Source: Flavobacterium sp. UMI-01 (GTDB lineage Bacteria > Bacteroidota > Bacteroidia > Flavobacteriales > Flavobacteriaceae). Taken from it: a stretch of 64,000 bases of DNA. The position numbers were made by a program, and so were the translations under genes. The notes beneath the pieces were generated by a model, which saw nothing but the letters and a program-made list of their open reading frames with translations, searched no databases and was not told where the DNA came from. Each line of letters starts with the position of its first letter. Position 1 is the stretch's first letter. The stretch lies in contig NZ_BPLU01000008.1 of NCBI RefSeq assembly GCF_019656315.1, forward strand, positions 124,001 through 188,000. Reading direction: 5' to 3'. Of this stretch, positions 41,757 through 50,128 are shown in pieces.

Positions 41757-42032
41757 CTAAATAATTTCAGCACTGATGCCTGCATCAAGTAATTGCAAGC
41801 ATTGTGGTTTAAGTTTGTCTAAAGGACCTGTTTTTACTGTGCATTTTCCATTGTAATGTACAATAAGCGAACATTGTTCAGCTTGTTCAGGGGTATGATC
41901 ACATACCCTGATTAAGGTGTCAATTACATGATCAAACGTATTCACGTCATCATTATATACTACAATTTCATTATGTAAAGAAAGTACTTCCTTTAGACTA
42001 ACACGTTCTCTTATTTTTTCTTTAGTACTCAT
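41757..42032 (-). CDS. clpS: ATP-dependent Clp protease adaptor ClpS
   Basis: Adaptor of 91 aa that delivers N-degron substrates to ClpAP/ClpCP. It has the conserved VVYNDDVNTFDHVIDTLIRV (residues 25-44; the N-x-D-x-T/N segment forms the binding pocket) and HTPEQAEQCSLIVHYNGKCTVKTG (EQA and HxxGK-like parts that bind the N-terminal domain of the Clp ATPase). The N-terminal tail is short. It lies 44 nt downstream of prmA and ends at the shared bidirectional terminator. Confidence 0.93.
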   Translation of the reverse strand: MSTKEKIRERVSLKEVLSLHNEIVVYNDDVNTFDHVIDTLIRVCDHTPEQAEQCSLIVHYNGKCTVKTGPLDKLKPQCLQLLDAGISAEII

Positions 42033-42076
42033 TTGTTATTTTTTTAGGTACTTATTAATTAATAAAAAAGGTAACT

Positions 42077-42910
42077 CTAATTTACGTATTTTAATGATAC
42101 CCAGTTATTTCTTTCGAATTTTTTAACATAAGTTAATCCGTTTTCGACGCAAGAGGCATCAATAAACGGAATGTCTTCGTTGTAAAAACCGCTTAATAGT
42201 AGGATTCCTTTTGGGTTCAAACAAGCAACATAGGTTTGCATGTCGTTCAACAAAATATTTCGATTGATATTAGCAATAATTAAATCGTATTTTTTACCAT
42301 TTAATAAGGCTGCATCACCTTCGTAAACGGAAATGCGTTTGCAGTTGTTACGTTCGGCATTCTCGATTGAGTTCAAATAGCACCAGTTGTCAATATCAAT
42401 AGCATCGATAGGTTGAGCGCCTTTCATTTCAGCTAATATAGCTAATATTGCGGTACCACATCCCATGTCTAATGTTTTTAATCCCTCAACATTCATTTCT
42501 AATAAATGTTGGATCATCATGTGAGTGGTTTCGTGATGACCAGTTCCAAAACTCATTTTTGGTTCAATGACAATATCAAATTCAGCATCTGTTTTTGGAT
42601 GAAAAGGTGCTCGAACATGGCATTTCCCATCAACATCAATAGGTTCAAAATTCTTTTCCCACTCTTCGTTCCAGTTTACTTGTTCAATTTCTTCATAAGT
42701 ATAGTCAATTTTGAACGCTTCCGATTGTAAAATTTGGATATCATTCAAAATCATTTCGTCCCACAAGTCTTTTTGCACAAAGGCAGAAATTCCTGTTTCT
42801 GTTTCTGTAAAACTTTCAAAAGCCGTTTCACCTAATTCAGCAATTAAAATTTCAGAACCTAATTCTTTTGGTTCAATGGTAAAATGGTATCCTATATAAA
42901 TATTTGACAT
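42077..42910 (-). CDS. prmA: Ribosomal protein L11 methyltransferase
   Basis: SAM-dependent enzyme of 277 aa that trimethylates ribosomal protein L11. The small N-terminal substrate domain (1-100) is followed by the Rossmann methyltransferase: MSFGTGHHETTHMMI near residue 123, motif I LKTLDMGCGTAILAILAE near 141, and LIIANINRNILLNDM near 208 (the NxxxN-type motif IV). The length is close to the E. coli enzyme (293). It is followed by clpS, a common pairing in Flavobacteria. A TACCTTTG promoter lies just upstream. Confidence 0.93.
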   Translation of the reverse strand: MSNIYIGYHFTIEPKELGSEILIAELGETAFESFTETETGISAFVQKDLWDEMILNDIQILQSEAFKIDYTYEEIEQVNWNEEWEKNFEPIDVDGKCHVRAPFHPKTDAEFDIVIEPKMSFGTGHHETTHMMIQHLLEMNVEGLKTLDMGCGTAILAILAEMKGAQPIDAIDIDNWCYLNSIENAERNNCKRISVYEGDAALLNGKKYDLIIANINRNILLNDMQTYVACLNPKGILLLSGFYNEDIPFIDASCVENGLTYVKKFERNNWVSLKYVN

Positions 42911-42924
42911 TTTTTATTTTTTTG

Positions 42925-42932
42925 CAAAGGTA
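42925..42932 (-). promoter_or_regulatory. -7 promoter element of prmA-clpS
   Basis: TACCTTTG on the minus strand, exact TAnnTTTG, 14 nt from the prmA ATG at 42910. Confidence 0.6.
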
Positions 42933-42961
42933 GTATTTCTCTATTTTGAAATATCATAAAT

Positions 42962-42994
42962 ATAAAAAAAGCGGTAAAATTTACTTTACCGCTT
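42962..42994 (-). terminator. Terminator after tpiA
   Basis: AAGCGGTAAA (42969-42978) with TTTACCGCTT (42985-42994), 6-nt loop; the plus-strand A-run 42964-42970 gives the T-run on the minus strand. Confidence 0.9.
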
Positions 42995-43019
42995 GAAGCA
43001 ATTTGGTTTTATCTTATAT

Positions 43020-43772
43020 TTAGATAGCATTTACAATAGCTAAGAAGTCATCTGCTTTTAAAGCAGCCCCTCCAATAAGACCACCATCAACATCTGGTTT
43101 TGAGAAAATCTCCACTGCGTTGTCCGGTTTTACACTTCCACCATAAAGGATAGTTACTTCATCAGCAATTTCAGCTCCATAAGATTTACGAATAGTTTCT
43201 CTAATAAATTCGTGCATTTCTTGTGCTTGCTCAGGAGAAGCTGTTTCGCCTGTACCAATAGCCCAAACAGGCTCGTATGCTAAAACAATTTTTGACCAAG
43301 ATGCTTTTTCGATTTGAAATAAACCATCACGTAATTGATTCTCTACTACGTTGAAGTGTTGTTTGTTTTGACGGTCTTTCAATTCTTCTCCAAAACAAAA
43401 AATTACTGTCATATCGTGTTTTAAAGCTGTATTTACTTTATCGGCAATTAGTGCGTCGCTTTCGTGAAAAATAGCTCTACGCTCTGAATGTCCTAAAATT
43501 ACAGTTTGTACACCTACACTAGTTAACATGTCAGCTGTGATTTCTCCTGTGAATGCTCCACCTTCTGCTTGGTGTACATTTTGAGCGGCTACAGTTATAG
43601 GTGTGCCTTTTAATTGGTTTACTGCTGCTGCTAAGTTTACGAATGTAGGAGCAACAATCACTTGTGCAGTTGTTGTTGCAGGTAATTTTGCAGTTAATTC
43701 ATTTAATAATTCGGCAGTTTGAGCTGCGTTTTTGTGCATTTTCCAGTTTCCAGCTACAATTTTCTTTCTCAT
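43020..43772 (-). CDS. tpiA: Triose-phosphate isomerase
   Basis: Interconverts dihydroxyacetone phosphate and glyceraldehyde-3-phosphate in glycolysis. The 250-aa TIM barrel has the substrate lysine in VAGNWKMHKN (Lys11), the catalytic His in VILGHSERRAIF near residue 97 and catalytic Glu in AYEPVWAIGTGETA near 171, followed by phosphate-binding ILYGGSVKPDNA near 212. All catalytic residues are present and the length is standard. It lies 17 nt downstream of a TlpA-like gene and ends at its own terminator. Confidence 0.98.
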   Translation of the reverse strand: MRKKIVAGNWKMHKNAAQTAELLNELTAKLPATTTAQVIVAPTFVNLAAAVNQLKGTPITVAAQNVHQAEGGAFTGEITADMLTSVGVQTVILGHSERRAIFHESDALIADKVNTALKHDMTVIFCFGEELKDRQNKQHFNVVENQLRDGLFQIEKASWSKIVLAYEPVWAIGTGETASPEQAQEMHEFIRETIRKSYGAEIADEVTILYGGSVKPDNAVEIFSKPDVDGGLIGGAALKADDFLAIVNAI

Positions 43773-43789
43773 TTTTTTGATTTGTTTTT

Positions 43790-44293
43790 TTATTTTAGTT
43801 CAGTAATGGTTTGGTTTATTTTTTCAAAATCGGTTTCTATAGCACGATACAAAGCTATTTTTCCTGTCTTATCTACAATGATGTAACGAGGTATCCAGTC
43901 GAGGTCTATGGCTTTTGCGAATTTACCTTTCATTTGATCGTTGGCCATATAGTGGTTTCCGTTCAATTGGTGCTTTTCAATTCCGTTAATCCATGCTTCT
44001 TTGGATTTGTCCATTGAGATAAATACGTAATTTATTTCAGGATGCGTTTTTTGTAATTCTTTTAGTTTTGGCATCGCTTTTATACAATCGCTACACCATG
44101 AGGCCCAAATTTCGATGAGTGTAATTTGTCCTTTATTTTCCTTTAAAATCTGTTCAAATGCAACTTGATTTCCTTCTCGATGCAGTAAGGTTTCCTTTAA
44201 TGCCTGTTTAGAGAAATTCGTTTTTTCTTTATAAGCATTGGAACAAGCTATAAAGATTAAAAAACAAGATAAAAGAGTGGTTGTTTTTTGCAA
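43790..44293 (-). CDS. TlpA-like thioredoxin-fold lipoprotein
   Basis: Predicted lipoprotein of 167 aa: signal MQKTTTLLSCFLIFIACSNA with lipobox Ile-Ala-Cys (Cys17). The thioredoxin fold carries a redox motif in IEIWASWCSDCIKAMPKL near residue 61 (C-S-D-C), and the cis-proline segment WIPRYIIVDKTG near 136. TlpA/ResA-type proteins reduce or handle disulfides in the periplasm. It lies just upstream of tpiA; the pairing is likely only transcriptional. The C-S-D-C spacer differs from the usual C-P/E-P-C. Confidence 0.85.
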   Translation of the reverse strand: MQKTTTLLSCFLIFIACSNAYKEKTNFSKQALKETLLHREGNQVAFEQILKENKGQITLIEIWASWCSDCIKAMPKLKELQKTHPEINYVFISMDKSKEAWINGIEKHQLNGNHYMANDQMKGKFAKAIDLDWIPRYIIVDKTGKIALYRAIETDFEKINQTITELK

Positions 44294-44478
44294 GGTTTTA
44301 AATTTTTGCTAAAATAATTAATGTAGCAATAACGCCCTATTAAATGTTTATTAAATTTGATTTTTAAGGCAATTTTTTAAGTAATACCAATAATTATCTA
44401 TTGTTTTGATTATGAAAACGTAATAGTTGAACCTATTATTGAATAGATTTCAAAATCAAGGTTGAATTGCTTATAAAA

Positions 44479-45579
44479 CTATAATCTTAAATCTGCGCTA
44501 TCATTATAATGGACTTTTTGTACAATCGTGCCTTGGTTAAGAATCATAAGACTTGGATTGGCTCTTTCGATGGTTTTCAAAGTGGTTGCATCACAAAAAT
44601 AAAAATCAAAGTCGAAAGCATATTTTTGTTGAGTAGTAGTAATTTGTTCAGGAGTTGAGGCTGTCATGCCAATAACTTTATAGCCTTTTTGCTTAGCCAC
44701 TTTAGTTATTGAAGTCAATTTTTTTAAACCATCAACAGAAGCATTAGGCAAATCATAGGCGATAAAAACCAATAATTTAGCCTCTTGTAACAATTCATCT
44801 TTGTAATCGGTTCCCTCTTTTTCCATTGTAAAATCATGAATAGGAGGGACGTAGCCTTCGCTGATAATTTTGTCTTTTCGGTCAACAAAAGTAGCTCCTT
44901 CAGGGAGGTTCATTAAGTCATTTTCGGTGAATTCTTTGTTTTGACCATTGACATTGTAAATAAAAATCATTTCGACTACTGATTTAGGAGCGCCTTCAGG
45001 GATTTCCATTCCCTTTTGAATATTGGTTCCCACTTTATAAGGTCGGAAATCAATAAGAGGCAGATGATTTAATACCCAATATCCCATAAATGCAGCAGCA
45101 AGAAAACTACCAAATGCTAAAACTGATTGCGTTTTGGGACCGAATAATGGTTTTATAAGTTTAGAATTGAAGGCTAAAATCAATATGAAAATTAGAAGAA
45201 CAATATCTTTAGTAAAAGATTCCCAGGGTGTTAGGTGTAATGCGTCTCCAAAACATCCACAATCTTTTACCACATCATAATAAGCAGAATAGAAAGTTAA
45301 GAATGAAAATTTGATAATCATTACTAACAAAATTCTAATGGTCCATTTAGTTTGATAACCAAGGAGTAAAAACACGCCCAAGACAACTTCAAGGATAACA
45401 ATAAATAATGCTATGCTTAGTGCGTAGGGTGTAAAAAAAGGCATATTGAAAACAGGCTCACTAAAATATTCAGCTAGTTTATAAGAGAAACCTAGAGGGT
45501 CATTGAGTTTTATTAAACCTGAAATTATAAATAAAATTCCAACAAATAATCTAGAGAATTGTGTAAGTATGTTCTTCAT
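44479..45579 (-). CDS. BT_3928-type protein: DoxX/MauE-like membrane domain plus thioredoxin-fold C-terminus
   Basis: Membrane protein of 366 aa. Residues 1-140 have four helices of the DoxX/MauE type, with FVGILFIISGLIKLNDPLGFSYKLAEYF at the start and VVKDCGCFGDALHLTPW near 104 (a conserved Cys-Gly-Cys-Phe-Gly-Asp motif also in MauE/vitamin K epoxide-like redox proteins). A fifth helix follows, then a periplasmic thioredoxin-like domain (about 240-366) without an obvious CxxC. It probably takes part in envelope redox chemistry. It starts 12 nt downstream of the DUF1599 gene, its usual partner. Confidence 0.85.
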   Translation of the reverse strand: MKNILTQFSRLFVGILFIISGLIKLNDPLGFSYKLAEYFSEPVFNMPFFTPYALSIALFIVILEVVLGVFLLLGYQTKWTIRILLVMIIKFSFLTFYSAYYDVVKDCGCFGDALHLTPWESFTKDIVLLIFILILAFNSKLIKPLFGPKTQSVLAFGSFLAAAFMGYWVLNHLPLIDFRPYKVGTNIQKGMEIPEGAPKSVVEMIFIYNVNGQNKEFTENDLMNLPEGATFVDRKDKIISEGYVPPIHDFTMEKEGTDYKDELLQEAKLLVFIAYDLPNASVDGLKKLTSITKVAKQKGYKVIGMTASTPEQITTTQQKYAFDFDFYFCDATTLKTIERANPSLMILNQGTIVQKVHYNDSADLRL

Positions 45580-45591
45580 GTTCGGAGTAAA

Positions 45592-46134
45592 TTATTTTTT
45601 AAATCCCATTAATATTAATGCAAAAACCGCATAATTTATCATGTCTTGGTAGTTGGCATCAATTCCTTCTGAAACCAATGTTTTGCCTTTATTGTCTTCA
45701 ATTTGTTTTACCCTAAGAAGTTTTTGTAAAATTAAATCAGTCAGCGAGCTAACGCGCATATCACGCCAAGCTTCTCCATAATCATGATTTTTAGCCTCCA
45801 TTAATTCTTTGGTAAGTAAGGCTTTAGCATCATATAATTCAGTCGCTTTTTCAAGATTCAAATCAGGTTGATCAACTACGCCCAATTCTAATTGAATTAA
45901 TGCCATAATGGAATAATTGATAATACCTATAAACTCACCAGTTTCATCTTCGTTGATTTTACGCACTTCATTTTCTTGTAAACTACGAATACGTTGTGCT
46001 TTTATAAAAATTTGATCAGTTAATGAGGGTAGTCTTAAAATCCGCCAGGCACTTCCGTAATCCTTCATTTTTTTGGTAAACAATTCGCGGCAAATTGCCA
46101 TAACGTGATCATATTCTTGAGAAGTATTCTTCAT
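45592..46134 (-). CDS. DUF1599 domain-containing protein
   Basis: Cytoplasmic protein of 180 aa made of two similar halves: FTKKMKDYGSAWRILRLPSLTDQIFIKAQRIRSL (near 15-48) and LMEAKNHDYGEAWRDMRVSSLTDLILQKLLRVKQI (near 105-140), so it is an internal duplication of the DUF1599 unit. Each half has the DYGxAWRxxRxxSLTDxI motif. A nucleotide pyrophosphohydrolase-like fold has been suggested for the family but no activity is established. It is the first gene of a two-gene unit with the BT_3928-type protein. Confidence 0.88.
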   Translation of the reverse strand: MKNTSQEYDHVMAICRELFTKKMKDYGSAWRILRLPSLTDQIFIKAQRIRSLQENEVRKINEDETGEFIGIINYSIMALIQLELGVVDQPDLNLEKATELYDAKALLTKELMEAKNHDYGEAWRDMRVSSLTDLILQKLLRVKQIEDNKGKTLVSEGIDANYQDMINYAVFALILMGFKK

Positions 46135-46153
46135 TATTGATGTATATTTGTCA

Positions 46154-46161
46154 CAAAAATA
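46154..46161 (-). promoter_or_regulatory. -7 promoter element of DUF1599 unit
   Basis: TATTTTTG on the minus strand, exact TAnnTTTG, 19 nt from the ATG at 46134. Confidence 0.55.
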
Positions 46162-46319
46162 ACTTTTTTTTTGAATTGAAAGAGGGAGAAACAGACGAAA
46201 AGGGGGAAAGATGTGTATTCCACGAATTCTAACAAATTATAAGGGATATAAATTTGATTTACGTTGCTTGTCTTATTTTAAGAAGGTTAATGAAATTTAA
46301 TAAGACTTACTTATTCGTC

Positions 46320-46327
46320 TAAATTTG
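46320..46327 (+). promoter_or_regulatory. -7 promoter element of folP
   Basis: TAAATTTG, exact TAnnTTTG, 32 nt upstream of the folP ATG at 46360. Confidence 0.55.
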
Positions 46328-46359
46328 TAAAATTCGTGTAAAAAATCAATAGCAAAACC

Positions 46360-47199
46360 ATGACAATAAACTGCAAAGGACAATTAGTCGATTTAGAAAT
46401 GCCAAGGGTGATGGGGATTTTAAATGTTACTCCTAATTCGTTTTTTGATGGAGGGAAATACAAGAATGAATCAGAAATACTTTCTCAAGTCGAAAAAATG
46501 TTGAAAGACGGAGCAACTTTTATTGATGTGGGTGCGTATTCAAGCAAGCCTAACGCTGAATTTGTTTCAGAGGCAGAAGAAATCAACCGACTTATTCCCG
46601 TAATAAAACTGATTTTGCAAAAATTCCCAGATACCTTAGTTTCAGTGGATACTTTTAGAAGCGAAGTAGCAGCAATAGCCATCGAAAATGGAGCAGCATT
46701 AATTAATGATATTTCAGCTGGAAAACTTGATGATAAGATGCTAGAAACAATTGCAAAGTATCAGGTTCCTTATATCATGATGCACATGCGAGGTACACCT
46801 CAAACAATGTCATCATTGACAAGTTATGAAGATTTACTTAAGGAAATTTTGTTTTATTTTTCCGAGCGTATTCATCAAGCGCGGAGTCTTGGAATCAATG
46901 ATTTAGTGGTTGATCCTGGTTTTGGTTTTGCTAAAACGGTAGAGCAAAATTATGAGTTGCTTCAAAAAATTGATTTATTTGAAATTTTGGATTTGCCTTT
47001 GTTGGTAGGTATTTCTCGAAAATCAATGATTTATAAAGTTCTGAAAAACAAACCCGAAGAAGCCCTGAATGGAACAACAGTTTTAAATACAATTGCATTG
47101 TCTAAAGGTGCAAAAATACTTCGTGTGCACGATGTGAAAGAAGCAGTTGAAACTATTCTACTTTGTAATAAAGTAGTAGCAAGTAATTTTTCGGTATAA
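46360..47199 (+). CDS. folP: Dihydropteroate synthase
   Basis: Joins p-aminobenzoate and 6-hydroxymethyl-dihydropterin diphosphate to dihydropteroate in folate synthesis; it is the target of sulfonamides. The 279-aa barrel has VMGILNVTPNSFFDGGKY near residue 17 (N and D of loop 1/2), GATFIDVGAYSSKP near 50 (loop 2 normally GGxSTRPG; here GAYSSKPN), DTFRSEVA near 95, DISAGK, MHMRGTPQTM near 140, VDPGFGFAKT near 186 and the GISRKSM lysine near 218. It stands alone, opposite in direction to its neighbours. Confidence 0.95.
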   Translation: MTINCKGQLVDLEMPRVMGILNVTPNSFFDGGKYKNESEILSQVEKMLKDGATFIDVGAYSSKPNAEFVSEAEEINRLIPVIKLILQKFPDTLVSVDTFRSEVAAIAIENGAALINDISAGKLDDKMLETIAKYQVPYIMMHMRGTPQTMSSLTSYEDLLKEILFYFSERIHQARSLGINDLVVDPGFGFAKTVEQNYELLQKIDLFEILDLPLLVGISRKSMIYKVLKNKPEEALNGTTVLNTIALSKGAKILRVHDVKEAVETILLCNKVVASNFSV

Positions 47200-47220
47200 T
47201 TTAATAGTATTCTATAATAG

Positions 47221-47246
47221 AAAAGAGGCTCAATGGCCTCTTTTTA
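47221..47246. terminator. Terminator between folP and CHRD genes
   Basis: AAAAGAGGC (47221-47229) and GCCTCTTTTT (47236-47245) with a 6-nt loop and A/T runs on both sides; can serve both convergent genes. Confidence 0.88.
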
Positions 47247-47684
47247 TTATTGCATGATTAATTGTCCTCGGATTTCACCAGCACTATACGCGGAACTATG
47301 TAAATTCACATAATAGAGATTTGCTTTTAAATCTGCTTCTTGTTCTGTGGTTAAAGCAATACTTGTATAGTAGATGGGGGAAACAAAAGTGCTAAAACCA
47401 AATACTGGAGCTCCGCTAACTCCTACCGCACCTTTATGAATGTGTGCATTAGTAACTGTTAAACCAGTATAGGTTACAGTGATAGTGAAAATCTTAGTGG
47501 TATTGTCAAAAACCAATGTAGCTGTACCAGTTGCGGTTGAAGTGTTTGAAGGGACTTCGCTACTTCCGTTTAAAACTGCTTTGAATGTAATCTTGTTATT
47601 GTCGGTTGTATCATCATCTTTATCACAGGATGAAAAACAAACCAGTACAATTAAAACAAAAATCATCTTTGAAATACGTTTCAT
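47247..47684 (-). CDS. CHRD domain lipoprotein
   Basis: Predicted lipoprotein of 145 aa: signal MKRISKMIFVLIVLVCFSSC with the lipidated Cys near residue 20, followed by an Asp-rich linker (DKDDDTTDNN). The rest is one CHRD (chordin-like) domain with FKAVLNGSSEVPSNTSTATGTA at its start, GLTVTNAHIHKGAVGVSG in the middle (His-x-His) and YVNLHSSAYSAGEIRGQL at the end. CHRD domains are beta-rich and their role in bacteria is not defined. It is monocistronic. Confidence 0.9.
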   Translation of the reverse strand: MKRISKMIFVLIVLVCFSSCDKDDDTTDNNKITFKAVLNGSSEVPSNTSTATGTATLVFDNTTKIFTITVTYTGLTVTNAHIHKGAVGVSGAPVFGFSTFVSPIYYTSIALTTEQEADLKANLYYVNLHSSAYSAGEIRGQLIMQ

Positions 47685-47849
47685 AAAAGTTCATTTTTGA
47701 GGTTAGTAAATAATTGTTTAAAACATTAAATCCTGAAGAAAAATGGATACTATAAATGTAACGAAAAAATAGCAAAGAATGACTTTTTTTTGATGTAAAA
47801 TATTGATTAATACTATTTTAAGTTTTTTTTAGAAAGAAGGTATTTTGTT

Positions 47850-48323
47850 TTATTGATGGTGATAGGGTTCATTTCTTAAAATGGTAAAACCTCGATACAC
47901 TTGTTCAATAAAAAACAATCGAACCATTTGGTGTGAAAAGGTCATTTGTGAGAGCGAAATTTTACTTTTGGCTTTGGAATATACAGCATCTGAAAATCCG
48001 TAGGGACCTCCAATTACAAAAACCAATGTTTTGATTCCTGAATTCATTTTCTTTTGTAATTCTTGAGCAAATCCTAAACTAGAAAAATTTTTGCCATTTT
48101 CATCCAAAAGTACCAATTGGTCAGTAGCACCTATTTTTGATAAAATTAATTCTCCTTCTTTTTCTTTCTGTTGGCTTTCGGATAAGTTTTTGACGTTTTT
48201 AATATCAGGTATAATTTCTAAATCAAATTTGATGTAAAACGATAACCTCTTCGTATAGTCATCTATTAACGTTTGTAGTGCTTTATTATCGGTTTTGCCA
48301 ATGGCAATGAGTTTGATATTCAT
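47850..48323 (-). CDS. rlmH: 23S rRNA (pseudouridine1915-N3)-methyltransferase
   Basis: SPOUT-class methyltransferase of 157 aa, the normal RlmH length, which methylates pseudouridine 1915 in helix 69 of 23S rRNA. It starts MNIKLIAIGKTDNKALQTLI, has LVLLDENGKNFSSLGFAQ near residue 72, the SAM-binding knot loop FVIGGPYGFSDAV near 102 and the C-terminal LFFIEQVYRGFTILRNEPYHHQ with the YHH/K end. A TATCTTTG promoter is 20 nt upstream. Confidence 0.96.
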   Translation of the reverse strand: MNIKLIAIGKTDNKALQTLIDDYTKRLSFYIKFDLEIIPDIKNVKNLSESQQKEKEGELILSKIGATDQLVLLDENGKNFSSLGFAQELQKKMNSGIKTLVFVIGGPYGFSDAVYSKAKSKISLSQMTFSHQMVRLFFIEQVYRGFTILRNEPYHHQ

Positions 48324-48342
48324 AGTTAAGGTTTCAAAAAAA

Positions 48343-48350
48343 CAAAGATA
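48343..48350 (-). promoter_or_regulatory. -7 promoter element of rlmH
   Basis: TATCTTTG on the minus strand, exact TAnnTTTG, 19 nt from the ATG at 48323. Confidence 0.6.
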
Positions 48351-48565
48351 GGAAACTTGAGCAAATATGAATTAAGCGCAAGAGTGCTACGTTATTTTGA
48401 TTGTTCGAATGGGTGTTCACTTAAACTGCAAAGTATGCTAATGTTCATTATCAATAGTTTTAGTAAACACTAGATGTTAAATTTACTTAATTTGTTCATT
48501 TTTAAAACTTTTGCTTTCCCTTACGTAAGTCTTAGTATACTTCGTGTTAAAATTGTCTTTAGCTG

Positions 48566-49804
48566 TTAATCTAAAGTTCGTATTTGACCAATTGAACCCG
48601 TTATATTTGGTATTAATTCAAAAATAGCATTGGGTTTCAAAAGTTTTTCAATCCTGTGAGAAACAAAAATGATGGTGATGTTTGTTTTTTTTGATAGCTC
48701 TGAGATGAGTTGAGTGACTAAGGCTACATTTTCATCGTCTAACCCTTCTGTGGGTTCATCTAATATTAATAAAGGTGGGTGTTTAAGCACGGCTCTAATA
48801 ATCATAATGACGCGTTGTTGTCCTGTGGAAAGACGCACAAAGGGAGTTTTTCTTAAATGATTCATATCTATGAAGTCCAACCATTCGTTCATCGCTTTGA
48901 TTTGTAAACTACTAGGAAGTTTATAAAGGCCTATAGAATCAAAAAAACCTGAAAGAATCATTTGTTCCACAGTGTGTTTTTTTTCAAATAAATCAATCAT
49001 GGCTGTCGAAAACTGTCCAATGTTTTTTTTGATATCCCAAATACTTTCGCCACTACCTTTCTTTTTTCCAAACAAATATAATTCTTGGCCATAACCTTTA
49101 GGGTTGTCTCCGGTTATTAATGATAAAATAGTGCTTTTCCCTGAGCCATTTGGACCTATGAGTTGCCAGAATTCCCCTTTTTTGATAGTCCAATTAATAT
49201 TGTTTAAGACAGGTGAGCCGTTGTAATTAACACTCAAATCTTTCATTTGAATTAAAACGGGCTCCAAATACTCAACATAATCTATTGTTTTGGGGATGTT
49301 TTTTAGAGCGAAAGCTTCTATTTCAGGTGCTTTCGTTAAGGGGTTAAGTTGAAAAGAATTATCATTTATTTCTCTCTTATTTTGTATAAATGGCAATAGG
49401 TCACTATGACGATTTACGAGTTGAATTAAAACAATATCGTGAGCTAAAATTTCGAGTTGGTGCTGTAACTCATGGCGAGAATTTTGGTCCAAATGGTCAA
49501 GCGGATTATCCAAAATAATGAAATCAGGGTGTTGTTTGATACAATATTTTAAAAATTCTTTTTTACGTTCTCCAGATGAAAAAGTTCGCAATTGCCGATT
49601 AGTTTCGGGAGCGGCTTCAATGGATTCGTATTGAAATTCTCTTTCAATAAATTTTTCAATGGCTACATCGGAGAATAATATTCCTTTTTTTGTATTAAAA
49701 TTGGCAAGTGCTCCTTCAGATGTTCCAGATAGAAGTTGGTTGATAAAATCATTTTTAGCGACATGGTTGTGTAAAAGGATATCCCAATGTAGGTGTTGTT
49801 GCAT
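48566..49804 (-). CDS. Tandem ABC ATPase without membrane domain (ModF-like), first site degenerate
   Basis: Protein of 412 aa with two ABC ATPase modules and no transmembrane part, as in ModF. The second module (about 200-400) is complete: Walker A LIGPNGSGKSTILSL near 218, RLSTGQQRVIMIIRAVL signature near 322, Walker B LLILDEPTEGLDDEN near 345 and an H-loop VSHRIEKL. The first module starts without a P-loop; only a signature-like TFSSGERKKEFLKY near 75 and Walker B DFIILDNPLDHLD near 93 remain. One catalytic site is thus probably lost. The function, possibly linked to metal or oxyanion handling, is not known. Confidence 0.85.
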   Translation of the reverse strand: MQQHLHWDILLHNHVAKNDFINQLLSGTSEGALANFNTKKGILFSDVAIEKFIEREFQYESIEAAPETNRQLRTFSSGERKKEFLKYCIKQHPDFIILDNPLDHLDQNSRHELQHQLEILAHDIVLIQLVNRHSDLLPFIQNKREINDNSFQLNPLTKAPEIEAFALKNIPKTIDYVEYLEPVLIQMKDLSVNYNGSPVLNNINWTIKKGEFWQLIGPNGSGKSTILSLITGDNPKGYGQELYLFGKKKGSGESIWDIKKNIGQFSTAMIDLFEKKHTVEQMILSGFFDSIGLYKLPSSLQIKAMNEWLDFIDMNHLRKTPFVRLSTGQQRVIMIIRAVLKHPPLLILDEPTEGLDDENVALVTQLISELSKKTNITIIFVSHRIEKLLKPNAIFELIPNITGSIGQIRTLD

Positions 49805-50128
49805 GATAAAAATTTAAATTGAAATTCATTTTCAAAGATAGAAATAGTTTTGAAATAGCACCATCCTTACTAAGATATGAATGAAGTTTAACTGATAACC
49901 TTTAAGTAGATGTGGTCTGTGTTTTAGTTTGTGTTTTGTTGTTTTTTAGTTTGTTATAATTATTTTTTCAAGTTTTTTTTGTGTAATCAATTAAAAAAAC
50001 AATGTGATTTAACATGTGAATATAGAAACAATATAGATTTAGGAACGATAAAAAGAGTAGCCCGATTTGTCATTTTCTAATCCATAAAAATATTCTAATT
50101 TAGCAGATATAAATTTTAGACTACAATA
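49805..50128. other. 324-nt spacer between divergent ModF-like gene and nadC
   Basis: AT-rich spacer holding the divergent promoters. A weak -7-like CTAATTTAGC lies at 50095-50104 upstream of nadC. No hairpin, RNA gene or open frame of note is visible. Confidence 0.5.
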
